Shown here in pieces: positions 43,688-51,652 of a stretch of DNA of 64,000 nucleotides. Below the pieces are notes generated by a model. The model saw only the letters and a program-made list of their open reading frames with translations. It searched no databases and was not told the origin of the DNA. The stretch lies in the NCBI RefSeq assembly GCF_039543245.1, contig NZ_BAABJJ010000030.1:1-64000 (forward strand), in the 5' to 3' direction. The position numbers and the translations under genes are program-made. The first letter of the stretch is position 1; every line of letters starts with the position of its first letter. The stretch is from Algibacter_G agarivorans. GTDB taxonomy: Bacteria; Bacteroidota; Bacteroidia; Flavobacteriales; Flavobacteriaceae.

Positions 43688-44662
43688 ATGAACCAACAAG
43701 ATTTTATTTCAATAACAAAAAAATTTGTAACAGTTTTAGTTTTGCTCTCCTTGATTGCTTGTAAGAATGCAGAAAACAAAAAATCATCATTAAATAAAAA
43801 TGCTGAGGATTCTCCAATGTTTTTTAAAATGTCTTTAGCGCAGTGGTCATTGCATAAGGCTATCTTGGAAGATGGGATGAATCCATTCGATTTTGCCAAA
43901 GAAGCAAGTGCATTGGATATTCATGCGATTGAATATGTTAGTCAACTTTATAAAAAAGAAGTGAGCCGGTTAGGGCTGGATGCTGTTATATATAGACTGA
44001 ATGAGGAAAGTAAGAAGTATGGAGTGAAGAACTTACTCATCATGGTAGATGGTGAGGGAGATTTAGCCAATACTGATGAAAACAAATTGCATGAGGCTAT
44101 TGAAAACCATAAAAAATGGGTTGATGCAGCGAAGGTTTTAGGTTGTCATTCTATTAGAGTAAATGCTCATGGTCAAGGTACAGATGTGGAGGTTATGGCA
44201 AATGCTGTTATAGGTTTGGCAAAGTTATCCGAATATGCAAAAACTAAAGGTATTAATATCTTGGTAGAAAACCATGGAGGATATACTTCTAATGGGGATT
44301 GGTTGGCCACCGTTATTCAAAAAGTGAATATGTCAAATTGCGGAACTTTACCTGATTTTGGTAATTTTTGTCTAAAAGGATCTCAGTCAATAAATAGTGA
44401 AAATTGTGAAAACGCATATGATATATACAAAGGAGTTAAAGAGTTAATGCCATATGCTAAAGCGGTAAGTGCAAAGTCTTATGATTTTGATGAAAATGGA
44501 AATCAGCCTAAAATTGATTACACTAAGATTTTACAAGTAGTAAAAAACGCTGGTTATTCTGGTTATATAGGAATTGAATACGAAGGAAGTAATTTGAGTG
44601 AAAAAGATGGAATTATTGCTACTAAAAAATTACTTGAAAAAGCATCTAAAGAGGTCAAATAA
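43688..44662 (+). CDS. TIM-barrel isomerase/epimerase-like lipoprotein
   Basis: The 324-residue precursor has an SpII signal with cysteine at residue 25 (LSLIACKN). The body is an AP-endonuclease-2-type TIM barrel (SLAQWSLHKAILEDG, IHAIEYVSQLY, SIRVNAHGQGTDVE, NILVENHGGYTSNGD, GTLPDFGNFCL, YIGIEYEGSNLSE), with histidine/glutamate/aspartate metal ligands at the strand ends. Exported members of this class occur in Bacteroidota glycoside-degrading clusters, where some cleave or eliminate 3-keto sugars. It precedes the MFS gene by 30 bases. Confidence 0.85.
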   Translation: MNQQDFISITKKFVTVLVLLSLIACKNAENKKSSLNKNAEDSPMFFKMSLAQWSLHKAILEDGMNPFDFAKEASALDIHAIEYVSQLYKKEVSRLGLDAVIYRLNEESKKYGVKNLLIMVDGEGDLANTDENKLHEAIENHKKWVDAAKVLGCHSIRVNAHGQGTDVEVMANAVIGLAKLSEYAKTKGINILVENHGGYTSNGDWLATVIQKVNMSNCGTLPDFGNFCLKGSQSINSENCENAYDIYKGVKELMPYAKAVSAKSYDFDENGNQPKIDYTKILQVVKNAGYSGYIGIEYEGSNLSEKDGIIATKKLLEKASKEVK

Positions 44663-44692
44663 TAATTGATTAAACCAAACTAAATATTTATT

Positions 44693-45865
44693 ATGGAAAA
44701 CATAAACAAAAACAGACTCTTTCTTGCTAGTTGTTTAGCGCTTATTACCACAGCAATGACCTTTGCAATTCGTGCGCGTTTGGAAACCGTTTTCGGTCCA
44801 GAAGGTGTTGGTTTAACCTTAGAGCAAATTGGTTATGCTTTCACGCCAGCTTTTTTTGGGTTTACATTGGCCATGATTTTTGGAGGGCCCTTAGTGGATT
44901 TTCTAGGGATTAAAAAAATTACTTGGATAGCCTTTGTAACGCATGCCATTGGTATTGTATGGACGATAATGGCCGACTCTATGAGTTCCCTTTTTCTTGC
45001 AACTTTATTTGTTGGTATAGGAAACGGTATGGTTGAAGCTGCATTGAATCCTATGATTGCATCCATGTACACCAACGAAAAAACAAAAATGCTTAATAGG
45101 TTTCATGTTTGGTTTCCTGGAGGTATTGTAATTGGCTCGCTTGTAGGGTGGCTAGTAATGGATGTTTTAGGGTTAAGTTGGCAAATTATGGTAGCCACTT
45201 TGTTTATCCCATTAATTATTTATGGCGGTTTATTTTATGGTCAAAATTTTCCAGTAACAGAGCGTGTTCAGATGGGGATTAGTAATAAAAAAATGTTCTC
45301 AAGTATTGGTAAACCATTATTTCTATTTATGATGTTCTGTATGTTTTTAACAGCTGCTTCAGAATTAGGAACTACACAACGGATTGAATCACTTTTAAAA
45401 GAATCGGTTGCTGTGCCGCTCTTGGTTTTGGCATTTATAAACGGCATAATGGCATTAGGACGACTATTTGCTGGACCTGTAGTTCATAAACTCAAACCAG
45501 CAGGCATGTTATTGTATTCGGCAATATTCACTTTTATTGGATTATGGTTGCTCACAGTAACTAGTGGTGGAATGACTTTTGTTGCAGCCGCAGTTTTTGC
45601 AATTGGAGTTACATTCTTTTGGCCAACCATGTTAGGTTTTGTTGCGGAATATCTTCCAGAAACGGGTGCTTTAGGCTTGTCTATTATGGGAGGTGCTGGC
45701 ATGTTCTCGGTATCATTGGTATTACCAATTATGGGTAAATTAATGGATGATGCTAATGCTGCTGAAGCTTTAAGGACTATGTCTGTTCTTCCGGCAATAC
45801 TCATTGTTGCTTTTATTGGACTTAATATATACATGAAAAAAAGAAATAAAACAGAACAAGCATAA
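44693..45865 (+). CDS. MFS transporter
   Basis: The 390-residue protein has twelve predicted membrane segments and MFS patterns: GPLVDFLGIKKITW after helix 2, FVGIGNGMVEAALNPMIASMY in helix 4, and RFHVWFPGGIVIGSLVGW. The layout resembles the sugar/nucleoside proton-symport members rather than drug pumps. Its place between the TIM-barrel lipoprotein (30 bases) and the Gfo/Idh/MocA enzyme (7 bases) suggests import of the sugar that the cluster oxidises. Confidence 0.92.
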   Translation: MENINKNRLFLASCLALITTAMTFAIRARLETVFGPEGVGLTLEQIGYAFTPAFFGFTLAMIFGGPLVDFLGIKKITWIAFVTHAIGIVWTIMADSMSSLFLATLFVGIGNGMVEAALNPMIASMYTNEKTKMLNRFHVWFPGGIVIGSLVGWLVMDVLGLSWQIMVATLFIPLIIYGGLFYGQNFPVTERVQMGISNKKMFSSIGKPLFLFMMFCMFLTAASELGTTQRIESLLKESVAVPLLVLAFINGIMALGRLFAGPVVHKLKPAGMLLYSAIFTFIGLWLLTVTSGGMTFVAAAVFAIGVTFFWPTMLGFVAEYLPETGALGLSIMGGAGMFSVSLVLPIMGKLMDDANAAEALRTMSVLPAILIVAFIGLNIYMKKRNKTEQA

Positions 45866-45872
45866 TTAAAAT

Positions 45873-47027
45873 ATGTCTAGAAAATTAAGAATGGGAATGA
45901 TTGGTGGAGGAACTGGTTCTTTCATTGGCGATGTACATAGAAAAGCAGCTTCTATTGATGGTATGATAGAATTGGTATGCGGCGCTTTTAGTAGTAGTGC
46001 CGAAAAATCAATGACATCAGGAAAAGCATTATATCTTCCAGAAGAAAGATGTTACGGGAGTTTTGAAGACATGATTTCGAAAGAAAAAGAACGTCCTGAA
46101 AGTGAACGAATGGATTTTGTGGCAATCGTAACACCTAATCATATGCATTTTTCACCTGCAAAACTAGCGTTAGAAAGTGGATTTCATGTGGTTTGCGATA
46201 AACCAATGACACTTACTTTAGATGAAGCTGTTGAATTAGAAAAAATAGTTGCCAAAAGCGGAAAACTTTTTGCTTTAACCCATAATTATACGGGACATCC
46301 TTTAGTGAAACAAGCTAAAGCTATGGTAGCTAATGGCGATTTAGGTACCATTAGAAAAATACAAGTTCAATATTTACAAGGTTGGTTATCGACTGCTGTT
46401 GAAAAGACAGGGCAGAAACAAGCCTCGTGGAGAGTAGATCCTAAGAGGTCTGGAATTGGAGGGGCTTTAGGTGATATTGGAACACATGCTGAAAATTTAG
46501 TAGAGTATATCACGGGTTTAAGAATTAATGAATTAGCTGCTGATTTAGGGCGGTTTGGTGAAGGTAGAATTCTTGATGATGATGGTAATTTATTACTCCG
46601 CATGGAAAATGGGGCTAAAGGCACGATGTCTATTTCTCAAATAGCTTTAGGTGAAGAAAATAATTTAGCTATAAAAGTCTATGGAGAAAAAGGAAGTTTG
46701 GAATGGCATCAAGAAAATCCAAATCAATTAATTACACATTGGCTTGAACAGCCTGTGAAGGTTTTTACACCAAATGGGAATGATTTATATGATGAAGCCT
46801 TAAGCGTTTCACGTATCCCAGCAGGGCATCCAGAAGGGTATTTAGAAGCTTTTGCAACCATTTATAAAAATTTCGCAACGCATGTTATGGCAACTTTAGA
46901 AGAAAAAATAATAGAAAAACCAGATTATCCAACTGCCAAAGATGGTGTTCGTGGTATGAAATTTATTTACGCCGCTGTAGAAAGTGATAAGAATAATGCT
47001 AGTTGGACCAAAATGAAGGAGTTTTAA
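45873..47027 (+). CDS. Gfo/Idh/MocA-family oxidoreductase
   Basis: The 384-residue enzyme has the NAD(P)-binding start MGMIGGGTGSFIGDVHRKAAS, the DKP motif in GFHVVCDKPMTLTLDEAVELE (EKP in most members) and the substrate-side GGALGDIGTHAENLVEYITG with the catalytic His position in that block. It is cytosolic. Members include myo-inositol dehydrogenase, glucose 3-dehydrogenase and ThuB of trehalose use. The next gene starts 127 bases later, after an RNA-like repeat. It fits oxidation or reduction of a 3-keto sugar in this cluster. Confidence 0.93.
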   Translation: MSRKLRMGMIGGGTGSFIGDVHRKAASIDGMIELVCGAFSSSAEKSMTSGKALYLPEERCYGSFEDMISKEKERPESERMDFVAIVTPNHMHFSPAKLALESGFHVVCDKPMTLTLDEAVELEKIVAKSGKLFALTHNYTGHPLVKQAKAMVANGDLGTIRKIQVQYLQGWLSTAVEKTGQKQASWRVDPKRSGIGGALGDIGTHAENLVEYITGLRINELAADLGRFGEGRILDDDGNLLLRMENGAKGTMSISQIALGEENNLAIKVYGEKGSLEWHQENPNQLITHWLEQPVKVFTPNGNDLYDEALSVSRIPAGHPEGYLEAFATIYKNFATHVMATLEEKIIEKPDYPTAKDGVRGMKFIYAAVESDKNNASWTKMKEF

Positions 47028-47041
47028 AAATAATTGTTGGC

Positions 47042-47141
47042 GGATAATGCGTTAGGGATTGCAGAGGAAAGCCCACAGCCCGACGCAGGAGGTGTGAGGA
47101 CTTGTAACGGAAAGCCCGACCCTTGTGGGAACGCCAAAAAA
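47042..47141 (+). ncRNA. structured intergenic repeat, first copy (Flavo-1-like)
   Basis: The stretch contains GCGTTAGGGATTGCAG, a second block AGGAAAGCCCACAGC and GGAAAGCCCGACCCTTGTGG, then AACGCC. GCGTT at the start can pair with AACGC at the end. The same modules occur at 52803-52893. This pattern recalls the Flavo-1 RNA motif, reported from flavobacteria, but I cannot run the model. It lies between the oxidoreductase and isomerase genes. Confidence 0.55.
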
Positions 47142-47154
47142 ATAATACAGAAAT

Positions 47155-48207
47155 ATGAAAACAATAAAAGGACCAGCAGTATTTTTAGCGCAATTTGCGG
47201 GAAGTGAAGCACCATTTAATAATTTAGACGGTATGTGTAAATGGGCAGCCGATTTAGGCTATAAAGGCATTCAGATACCAACATGGGAATCTAATTTAAT
47301 TGATGTTGAAAAAGCTGCAGAGAGTCAAACCTATTGTGATGAGCTAAAAGGAAAAGTAAATTCTTATGGATTAGAAATTACTGAATTGTCAACGCATTTA
47401 CAAGGGCAATTGGTAGCGGTAAATCCAGCATACGATACCATGTTTGATGGGTTTGCGCCAGAGCAAGTAAGAGGCAATCCAAAAGCAAGAACAGATTGGG
47501 CTATAGATTTTGTTAAAAAATCTGGCACAGCTAGTGGTCGATTGGGGTTGAAGTCGCACGCCTCATTTTCAGGAGCATTATTATGGCACACGGTTTATCC
47601 TTGGCCACAACGACCAAATGGTTTGGTGGAATTAGGTTTTGAAGAATTAGCAAATCGATGGTTACCTATTTTAAATCATTTTGATGAACATGGTGTTGAT
47701 ATTTGTTATGAATTACATCCAGGTGAAGATTTGCATGATGGTGTTACATTCGAACGTTTTTTAGAAGCTACAAATAATCATACACGTGCTAATATCCTTT
47801 ATGATCCTAGTCATTTTGTGTTGCAGCAATTAGATTATTTAACTTTTATAGATTACTACCACGAGCGTATTAAGGCGTTCCATGTGAAGGATGCAGAGTT
47901 TAATCCAACAGGTAAGCAAGGGGTGTATGGCGGTTATTCTGATTGGAAAGATCGCGCAGGACGCTTCCGTTCTCTAGGTGACGGACAGGTAGATTTTAAA
48001 GGTATTTTTTCAAAATTAACTAAATTTGATTGCGATGTTTGGGCAGTGATGGAATGGGAGTGTTGTATAAAATCATCAGAACAAGGAGCACGAGAAGGAG
48101 CGCCCTTTATTCAAAAACATATTATAGAAGCTGCAGCTCGTAGATTTGATGATTTTGCAGGTGGAGCGACAGATAAAGCTCAGTTAAATAAAATATTAGG
48201 ACTATAA
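47155..48207 (+). CDS. TIM-barrel sugar isomerase/epimerase
   Basis: The 350-residue protein is cytosolic, without signal peptide. The barrel has KGIQIPTWESNLIDVEKA, LSTHLQGQLVAVNPAYD, DICYELHPGEDLHDG, NILYDPSHFVLQ, IKAFHVKDAEFNPTG and VWAVMEWECCIKSSEQGA, with the metal-binding Glu, Asp, His and Glu of the family. It belongs to the same superfamily as the lipoprotein at 43.7 kb but is not a close copy. Its place after Gfo/Idh/MocA and before ThuA supports a 3-keto-sugar role. ThuA starts 12 bases after. Confidence 0.9.
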   Translation: MKTIKGPAVFLAQFAGSEAPFNNLDGMCKWAADLGYKGIQIPTWESNLIDVEKAAESQTYCDELKGKVNSYGLEITELSTHLQGQLVAVNPAYDTMFDGFAPEQVRGNPKARTDWAIDFVKKSGTASGRLGLKSHASFSGALLWHTVYPWPQRPNGLVELGFEELANRWLPILNHFDEHGVDICYELHPGEDLHDGVTFERFLEATNNHTRANILYDPSHFVLQQLDYLTFIDYYHERIKAFHVKDAEFNPTGKQGVYGGYSDWKDRAGRFRSLGDGQVDFKGIFSKLTKFDCDVWAVMEWECCIKSSEQGAREGAPFIQKHIIEAAARRFDDFAGGATDKAQLNKILGL

Positions 48208-48219
48208 AAAGGTTTTTAA

Positions 48220-49209
48220 ATGAATGTATTGAATAAGGTTAAACATATTGGTTTCTTAGCTGTATGTCTTTGTTTTTTAGTAAGTTCTGCTTGCGGCAAA
48301 ACAAAAAATGAAAAAATGAAAGTGTTAATTATTGATGGGCAAAATAATCATAAGGTTTGGCCTAAGTCAACCATAATGATGAAACAATATTTAGAGGAAA
48401 CAGGCATATTTCAAGTAGATATTGCTAGAACTCAATTCCTTTACCAAAGTGAACTATTTAAAGATTGGCTAGGGTATGCCAATACTCCTGAAGGTATTGA
48501 AGGCAAGCCAAAAACAGATCCAAATTTTAAACCTGATTTTTTCAAATATGACGTTGTTGTATCTAACTTTGGATGGAAAGCTGCTCCCTGGCCTAATGAA
48601 ACGAAAGTTAATTTTGAGAAATATTTAAAAAGTGGAGGGGGTTTTGTTAGCGTTCATGCAGCAGATAATTGTTTTCCTGAATGGCCAGCCTATAATAAAG
48701 CTATTGGTATTGGAGGATGGGATAGAAATGAGAAATCTGGTCCGTATTTATATATTGATGAAAATAATCAAGTTAAAAAGGATTACAGGCCTGGGATAGG
48801 AGGTGATCATGCTAAGCGAGAAGAGTTTCTCATTACAACCTATAATCAAGAGCATCCAATAACTAAGGGGATGCCTTTGCACTGGATGCATACAGTAGAT
48901 GAATGTTATACGTATTTAAGAGGGCCGGCTGAAAATGTTACTATCTTAGCGACGGCAGTTTCTACGTTAAAAGATCCTAGTCTAAAACAAAAAGAGCCTA
49001 TGGTTATGACAATAGATTATGGTAAAGGCAGAGTTTTTCATACCACACTTGGTCATGATACAACATCATTTGAATGTGTTGGTTTTATTACGCTTTTAAA
49101 ACGAGGTGTTGAATGGGCCGCAACAGGAGAGGTAAACCAGACAGAAATTTCGGAGGATTTCCCCTCAGCTAATAAGGTTTCTGTGAGAAACTTTAATTAC
49201 AAGAAATAA
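48220..49209 (+). CDS. ThuA-domain protein, exported
   Basis: The 329-residue protein begins with a signal peptide ending LVSSAC at residue 26, a possible though imperfect lipobox. The ThuA fold then shows VLIIDGQNNHKVWPKST, YDVVVSNFGWKAAPW, GGGFVSVHAADNCFPEWP, RPGIGGDHAKREEFLI and PITKGMPLHWMHTVDECYTYLRG. ThuA takes part in trehalose use in rhizobia together with ThuB of the Gfo/Idh/MocA family, present here two genes upstream. It is the last gene of the cluster. The 545-base gap that follows holds the arg leader peptides. Confidence 0.88.
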   Translation: MNVLNKVKHIGFLAVCLCFLVSSACGKTKNEKMKVLIIDGQNNHKVWPKSTIMMKQYLEETGIFQVDIARTQFLYQSELFKDWLGYANTPEGIEGKPKTDPNFKPDFFKYDVVVSNFGWKAAPWPNETKVNFEKYLKSGGGFVSVHAADNCFPEWPAYNKAIGIGGWDRNEKSGPYLYIDENNQVKKDYRPGIGGDHAKREEFLITTYNQEHPITKGMPLHWMHTVDECYTYLRGPAENVTILATAVSTLKDPSLKQKEPMVMTIDYGKGRVFHTTLGHDTTSFECVGFITLLKRGVEWAATGEVNQTEISEDFPSANKVSVRNFNYKK

Positions 49210-49447
49210 AATTTCTTAAGTGCATCCTAAATATAATCATTCTTGATTTGTTAAATACCATAGTTGGTGGTTTTGTATCTTGTTGGGTCAGTAATAGTTG
49301 TTAAAAATTGTTTTTAACTTTTTAAAAAACGTATGCAAAACTGATTTTTTTAAAACAAAATGCTGAAAAAATAGAGATATCTGTAATTTTTATAAAAAAG
49401 CAAATAGTTTTTATAGTTACTATGAAATAAAACTTTAGTTTTACGCT

Positions 49448-49522
49448 ATGAATACATTAAAAAATAAAATACGTTGTACTATACCCGGTTTTCCCGTGCG
49501 CAATCGCCGCCGCCGTTTCTAA
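49448..49522 (+). CDS. probable arginine leader peptide 1
   Basis: A 24-codon ORF starts at ATG 49448 and ends TAA 49520-49522. Its last eight residues are VRNRRRRF, so five of the last eight are Arg (CGC and CGT codons) and a sixth Arg occurs at residue 9. It lies 230 bases before the first gene of the arginine operon. The start is preceded by TTTACGCT, shared exactly with the second mini-ORF. A ribosome would stall here when Arg-tRNA is scarce. Translation is unproven; no U-tract terminator follows closely. Confidence 0.7.
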   Translation: MNTLKNKIRCTIPGFPVRNRRRRF

Positions 49523-49633
49523 TCTCAGATTTAGGCAAAAACCAATACGTAATTTTAATTTTTTTTCACATTGTATCATTTTTTATCCATAACATATCAA
49601 AATTTAGTAAGTCTTTTAATTAATATTTACGCT

Positions 49634-49663
49634 ATGCGCCGTATTTTTGCTCGTCGCCCGTAA
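49634..49663 (+). CDS. probable arginine leader peptide 2
   Basis: A nine-codon ORF encodes MRRIFARRP, four Arg in nine residues, with TAA at 49661-49663. It lies 91 bases before the operon's first ATG and is preceded by the same TTTACGCT that precedes the first leader. CCC and GGG around the stop codon (CCCGTAAGGG) can form a small hairpin with a GTAA loop. Together with the first leader it makes a two-step Arg-sensing arrangement. This is inference. Confidence 0.65.
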   Translation: MRRIFARRP

Positions 49664-49754
49664 GGGTATGTCGTAATTTATTGAATTAGGTGAGTCCAGT
49701 TCAGCATTAAGAAAGAATTATAGAAACAATTTGATATTCAATACAGATTAAAAA

Positions 49755-50378
49755 ATGAAGGTTGTCATAGCCGATACATCACATGTAAAATTCGCTGAAG
49801 CCATTTGCGAAACCATTGAGGCGTCTGCTCAAGTTAGAGGCACGGGCATCGCTAAGCGAACTCCTGAGTATATTGCCACTAAAATGGAAAATGGAAATGC
49901 TGTTATTGCTTTTGATGGCGATAAATTTGCAGGGTTTTGCTATATAGAAAAGTGGGGTCACGGTAAATATGTTGCCAATTCAGGTTTAATAGTTCATCCG
50001 GATTATAGAGGTAAAGGACTTGCTAAAAAAATTAAGCATAAAGTTTTTGAGCATTCTAGAAATAAATTTCCAGATGCCAAAGTGTTTAGTATTACAACAG
50101 GTTTTGCGGTTATGAAAATGAATACCGATTTAGGTTATAAACCTGTACCGTTTTCGGAATTAACAGACGATCCTACATTTTGGGATGGTTGTCAGACCTG
50201 TAAAAACTATGATGTTTTAACACGTACCAATCGTAAAATGTGCTTATGTACGGGCATGTTGTACGATTCGAAAGTGATAGAGTCAGAAGCTAAAATAAGA
50301 ATAAAGGAAAAGGTTTTTAAGAGGTTAAAGCATATTAAGGAAACTATGTTTCTAAAAAAATATAAAAACAATAAATAG
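49755..50378 (+). CDS. GNAT N-acyltransferase, first gene of the arginine operon
   Basis: The 207-residue protein has GNAT motif A in GLIVHPDYRGKGLAKKIKH (about residues 77-95) and a cysteine-rich end segment FWDGCQTCKNYD and MCLCTGM, which may bind a metal. It opens the arg row and would supply N-acetyl- or N-succinyl-glutamate, a role otherwise filled by ArgA or ArgJ, both absent. This assignment is by position and family. Bacteroidota use such GNAT proteins as first enzyme. The gap to argG holds a palindromic repeat that supplies a spurious ATG. Confidence 0.85.
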   Translation: MKVVIADTSHVKFAEAICETIEASAQVRGTGIAKRTPEYIATKMENGNAVIAFDGDKFAGFCYIEKWGHGKYVANSGLIVHPDYRGKGLAKKIKHKVFEHSRNKFPDAKVFSITTGFAVMKMNTDLGYKPVPFSELTDDPTFWDGCQTCKNYDVLTRTNRKMCLCTGMLYDSKVIESEAKIRIKEKVFKRLKHIKETMFLKKYKNNK

Positions 50379-50398
50379 ATTTCCGCCTTTGCGGAAAT
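50379..50398. repeat. short palindromic repeat between GNAT gene and argG
   Basis: ATTTCCGCCTTTGCGGAAAT starts right after the GNAT stop codon. Its last bases create an in-frame ATG before argG, which I consider spurious, since conserved ArgG sequence starts at 50415. Confidence 0.8.
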
Positions 50399-50414
50399 GA
50401 AAAAACAGTTCTCA

Positions 50415-51593
50415 ATGAAAAAATTAGTAATAGCGTATAGTGGTGGTTTAGATACTTCATATTGCGCAGTGAGTTTGTCAAAGGAGTATGATGTACATGC
50501 GGTAAGCGTGAATACAGGTGGTTTTACGAAAGAAGAAATTAGCCATATTGAAAGTAACGCCTATAAAATGGGTGTTTCAACCTATAAAAATATTGATGCC
50601 GTTGCTACGTTTTACCAAAAAGTAGTGAAGTATTTAATATTTGGAAATGTGTTGAAAAACAATACCTATCCTCTTTCTGTAAGTGCTGAACGAATTATTC
50701 AAGCCATTGAAATTGTTGAATACGCAAAAAGTATCGATGCAGAATATATTGCTCATGGTAGTACCGGGGCAGGAAACGACCAAGTGCGTTTCGATATGAT
50801 TTTTCAAACATTGGCACCAAACATTAAAATTATTACGCCAATTAGAGATGGAAAATTAACAAGACAAGAAGAGATTGATTACCTAAAAGAAAACGGTATT
50901 GATATGTCTTGGGAGAAGTCAAAATACTCAATCAACAAAGGGCTATGGGGAACAAGCGTTGGAGGTATAGAAACTTTAGAATCGGAAAAGCCATTACCAG
51001 ATGAAGCCTACCCATCGCAATTAAAACATGCTGAAGACGAAAAAGTAAAATTAACTTTTTTAAAAGGTGAATTGGTTGCTGTAAATGGTATAGAAAACGA
51101 CCCTGAAATTAATATTGAGGTTTTAAATAATTTAGCTTCGCCTTATGCTATAGGCAGAGATATTCATGTTGGTGATACCATTGTTGGGATCAAAGGACGT
51201 GTTGGTTTTGAAGCGGCAGCAGCATTAATTACCATTAAAGCACATCATTTATTGGAAAAGCATACACTCACAAAATGGCAATTACAGCACAAAGAATATT
51301 TGTCTAGTTTCTATGGTATGCATTTGCATGAAGGGCAGTATTTAGATCCTGTAATGCGTAATATCGAGGCCTTTTTACAAAGTAGTCAAGAGATGGTAAC
51401 AGGAGATGTAACCGTAACTTTAAAGCCATATCATTTTTCATTGGATGGTATTGTTTCAAAACATGATTTAATGAGCGCTAAGTTTGGAAGTTATGGTGAA
51501 GAAAATAAAGCATGGACTGCTGATGATGCTAAAGGGTTTATCAAAATTCTAGGAAATCAAAACAAAATATATCAACAGGTAAACTCCAAATAG
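50415..51593 (+). CDS. argG: argininosuccinate synthase
   Basis: From the ATG at 50415 the protein has 392 residues, starting MKKLVIAYSGGLDTSYCAVS, which contains the ATP-binding AYSGGLDTS. Downstream are VSAERIIQAIEIVEYAKS, AHGSTGAGNDQVRFDMIFQ, GLWGTSVGGIETLESEKPLP and DPVMRNIEAFLQSSQEMVTG. It joins citrulline and aspartate using ATP. The six-residue extension to 50397 begins inside a palindromic repeat and is rejected. Gene order after it (argC, proC, argD, proA, proB, argF', argB, argE, argH) is the Bacteroidota order. Confidence 0.96.
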   Translation: MKKLVIAYSGGLDTSYCAVSLSKEYDVHAVSVNTGGFTKEEISHIESNAYKMGVSTYKNIDAVATFYQKVVKYLIFGNVLKNNTYPLSVSAERIIQAIEIVEYAKSIDAEYIAHGSTGAGNDQVRFDMIFQTLAPNIKIITPIRDGKLTRQEEIDYLKENGIDMSWEKSKYSINKGLWGTSVGGIETLESEKPLPDEAYPSQLKHAEDEKVKLTFLKGELVAVNGIENDPEINIEVLNNLASPYAIGRDIHVGDTIVGIKGRVGFEAAAALITIKAHHLLEKHTLTKWQLQHKEYLSSFYGMHLHEGQYLDPVMRNIEAFLQSSQEMVTGDVTVTLKPYHFSLDGIVSKHDLMSAKFGSYGEENKAWTADDAKGFIKILGNQNKIYQQVNSK

Positions 51594-51602
51594 TTGTATT
51601 GC

Positions 51603-51633
51603 GACCTACGAGGTTATAAAAACCTTGTAGGTC
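51603..51633. repeat. hairpin repeat between argG and argC
   Basis: GACCTACGAGGTT (51603-51615) pairs with AACCTTGTAGGTC (51621-51633) with one mismatch. Related elements recur at 52705-52737 and 57077-57093, with AGGTTTYNAAAACCTT cores. No U-tract follows. Confidence 0.7.
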
Positions 51634-51652
51634 TAAAAAAAGAAGTGTCAAA

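Noticed and set aside
47024..47215. 63-codon minus-strand frame
   Set aside because: It lies across the structured intergenic repeat; the same type of spurious protein appears at the second copy.
49523..49633. Terminator between the two Arg mini-ORFs
   Set aside because: A weak CTAATC/GATTTAG stem exists, but the T-run is about 30 bases away, so no canonical terminator can be supported.
50397..50414. argG start at 50397
   Set aside because: The ATG is created by the last bases of a palindromic repeat; conserved ArgG sequence starts at 50415.
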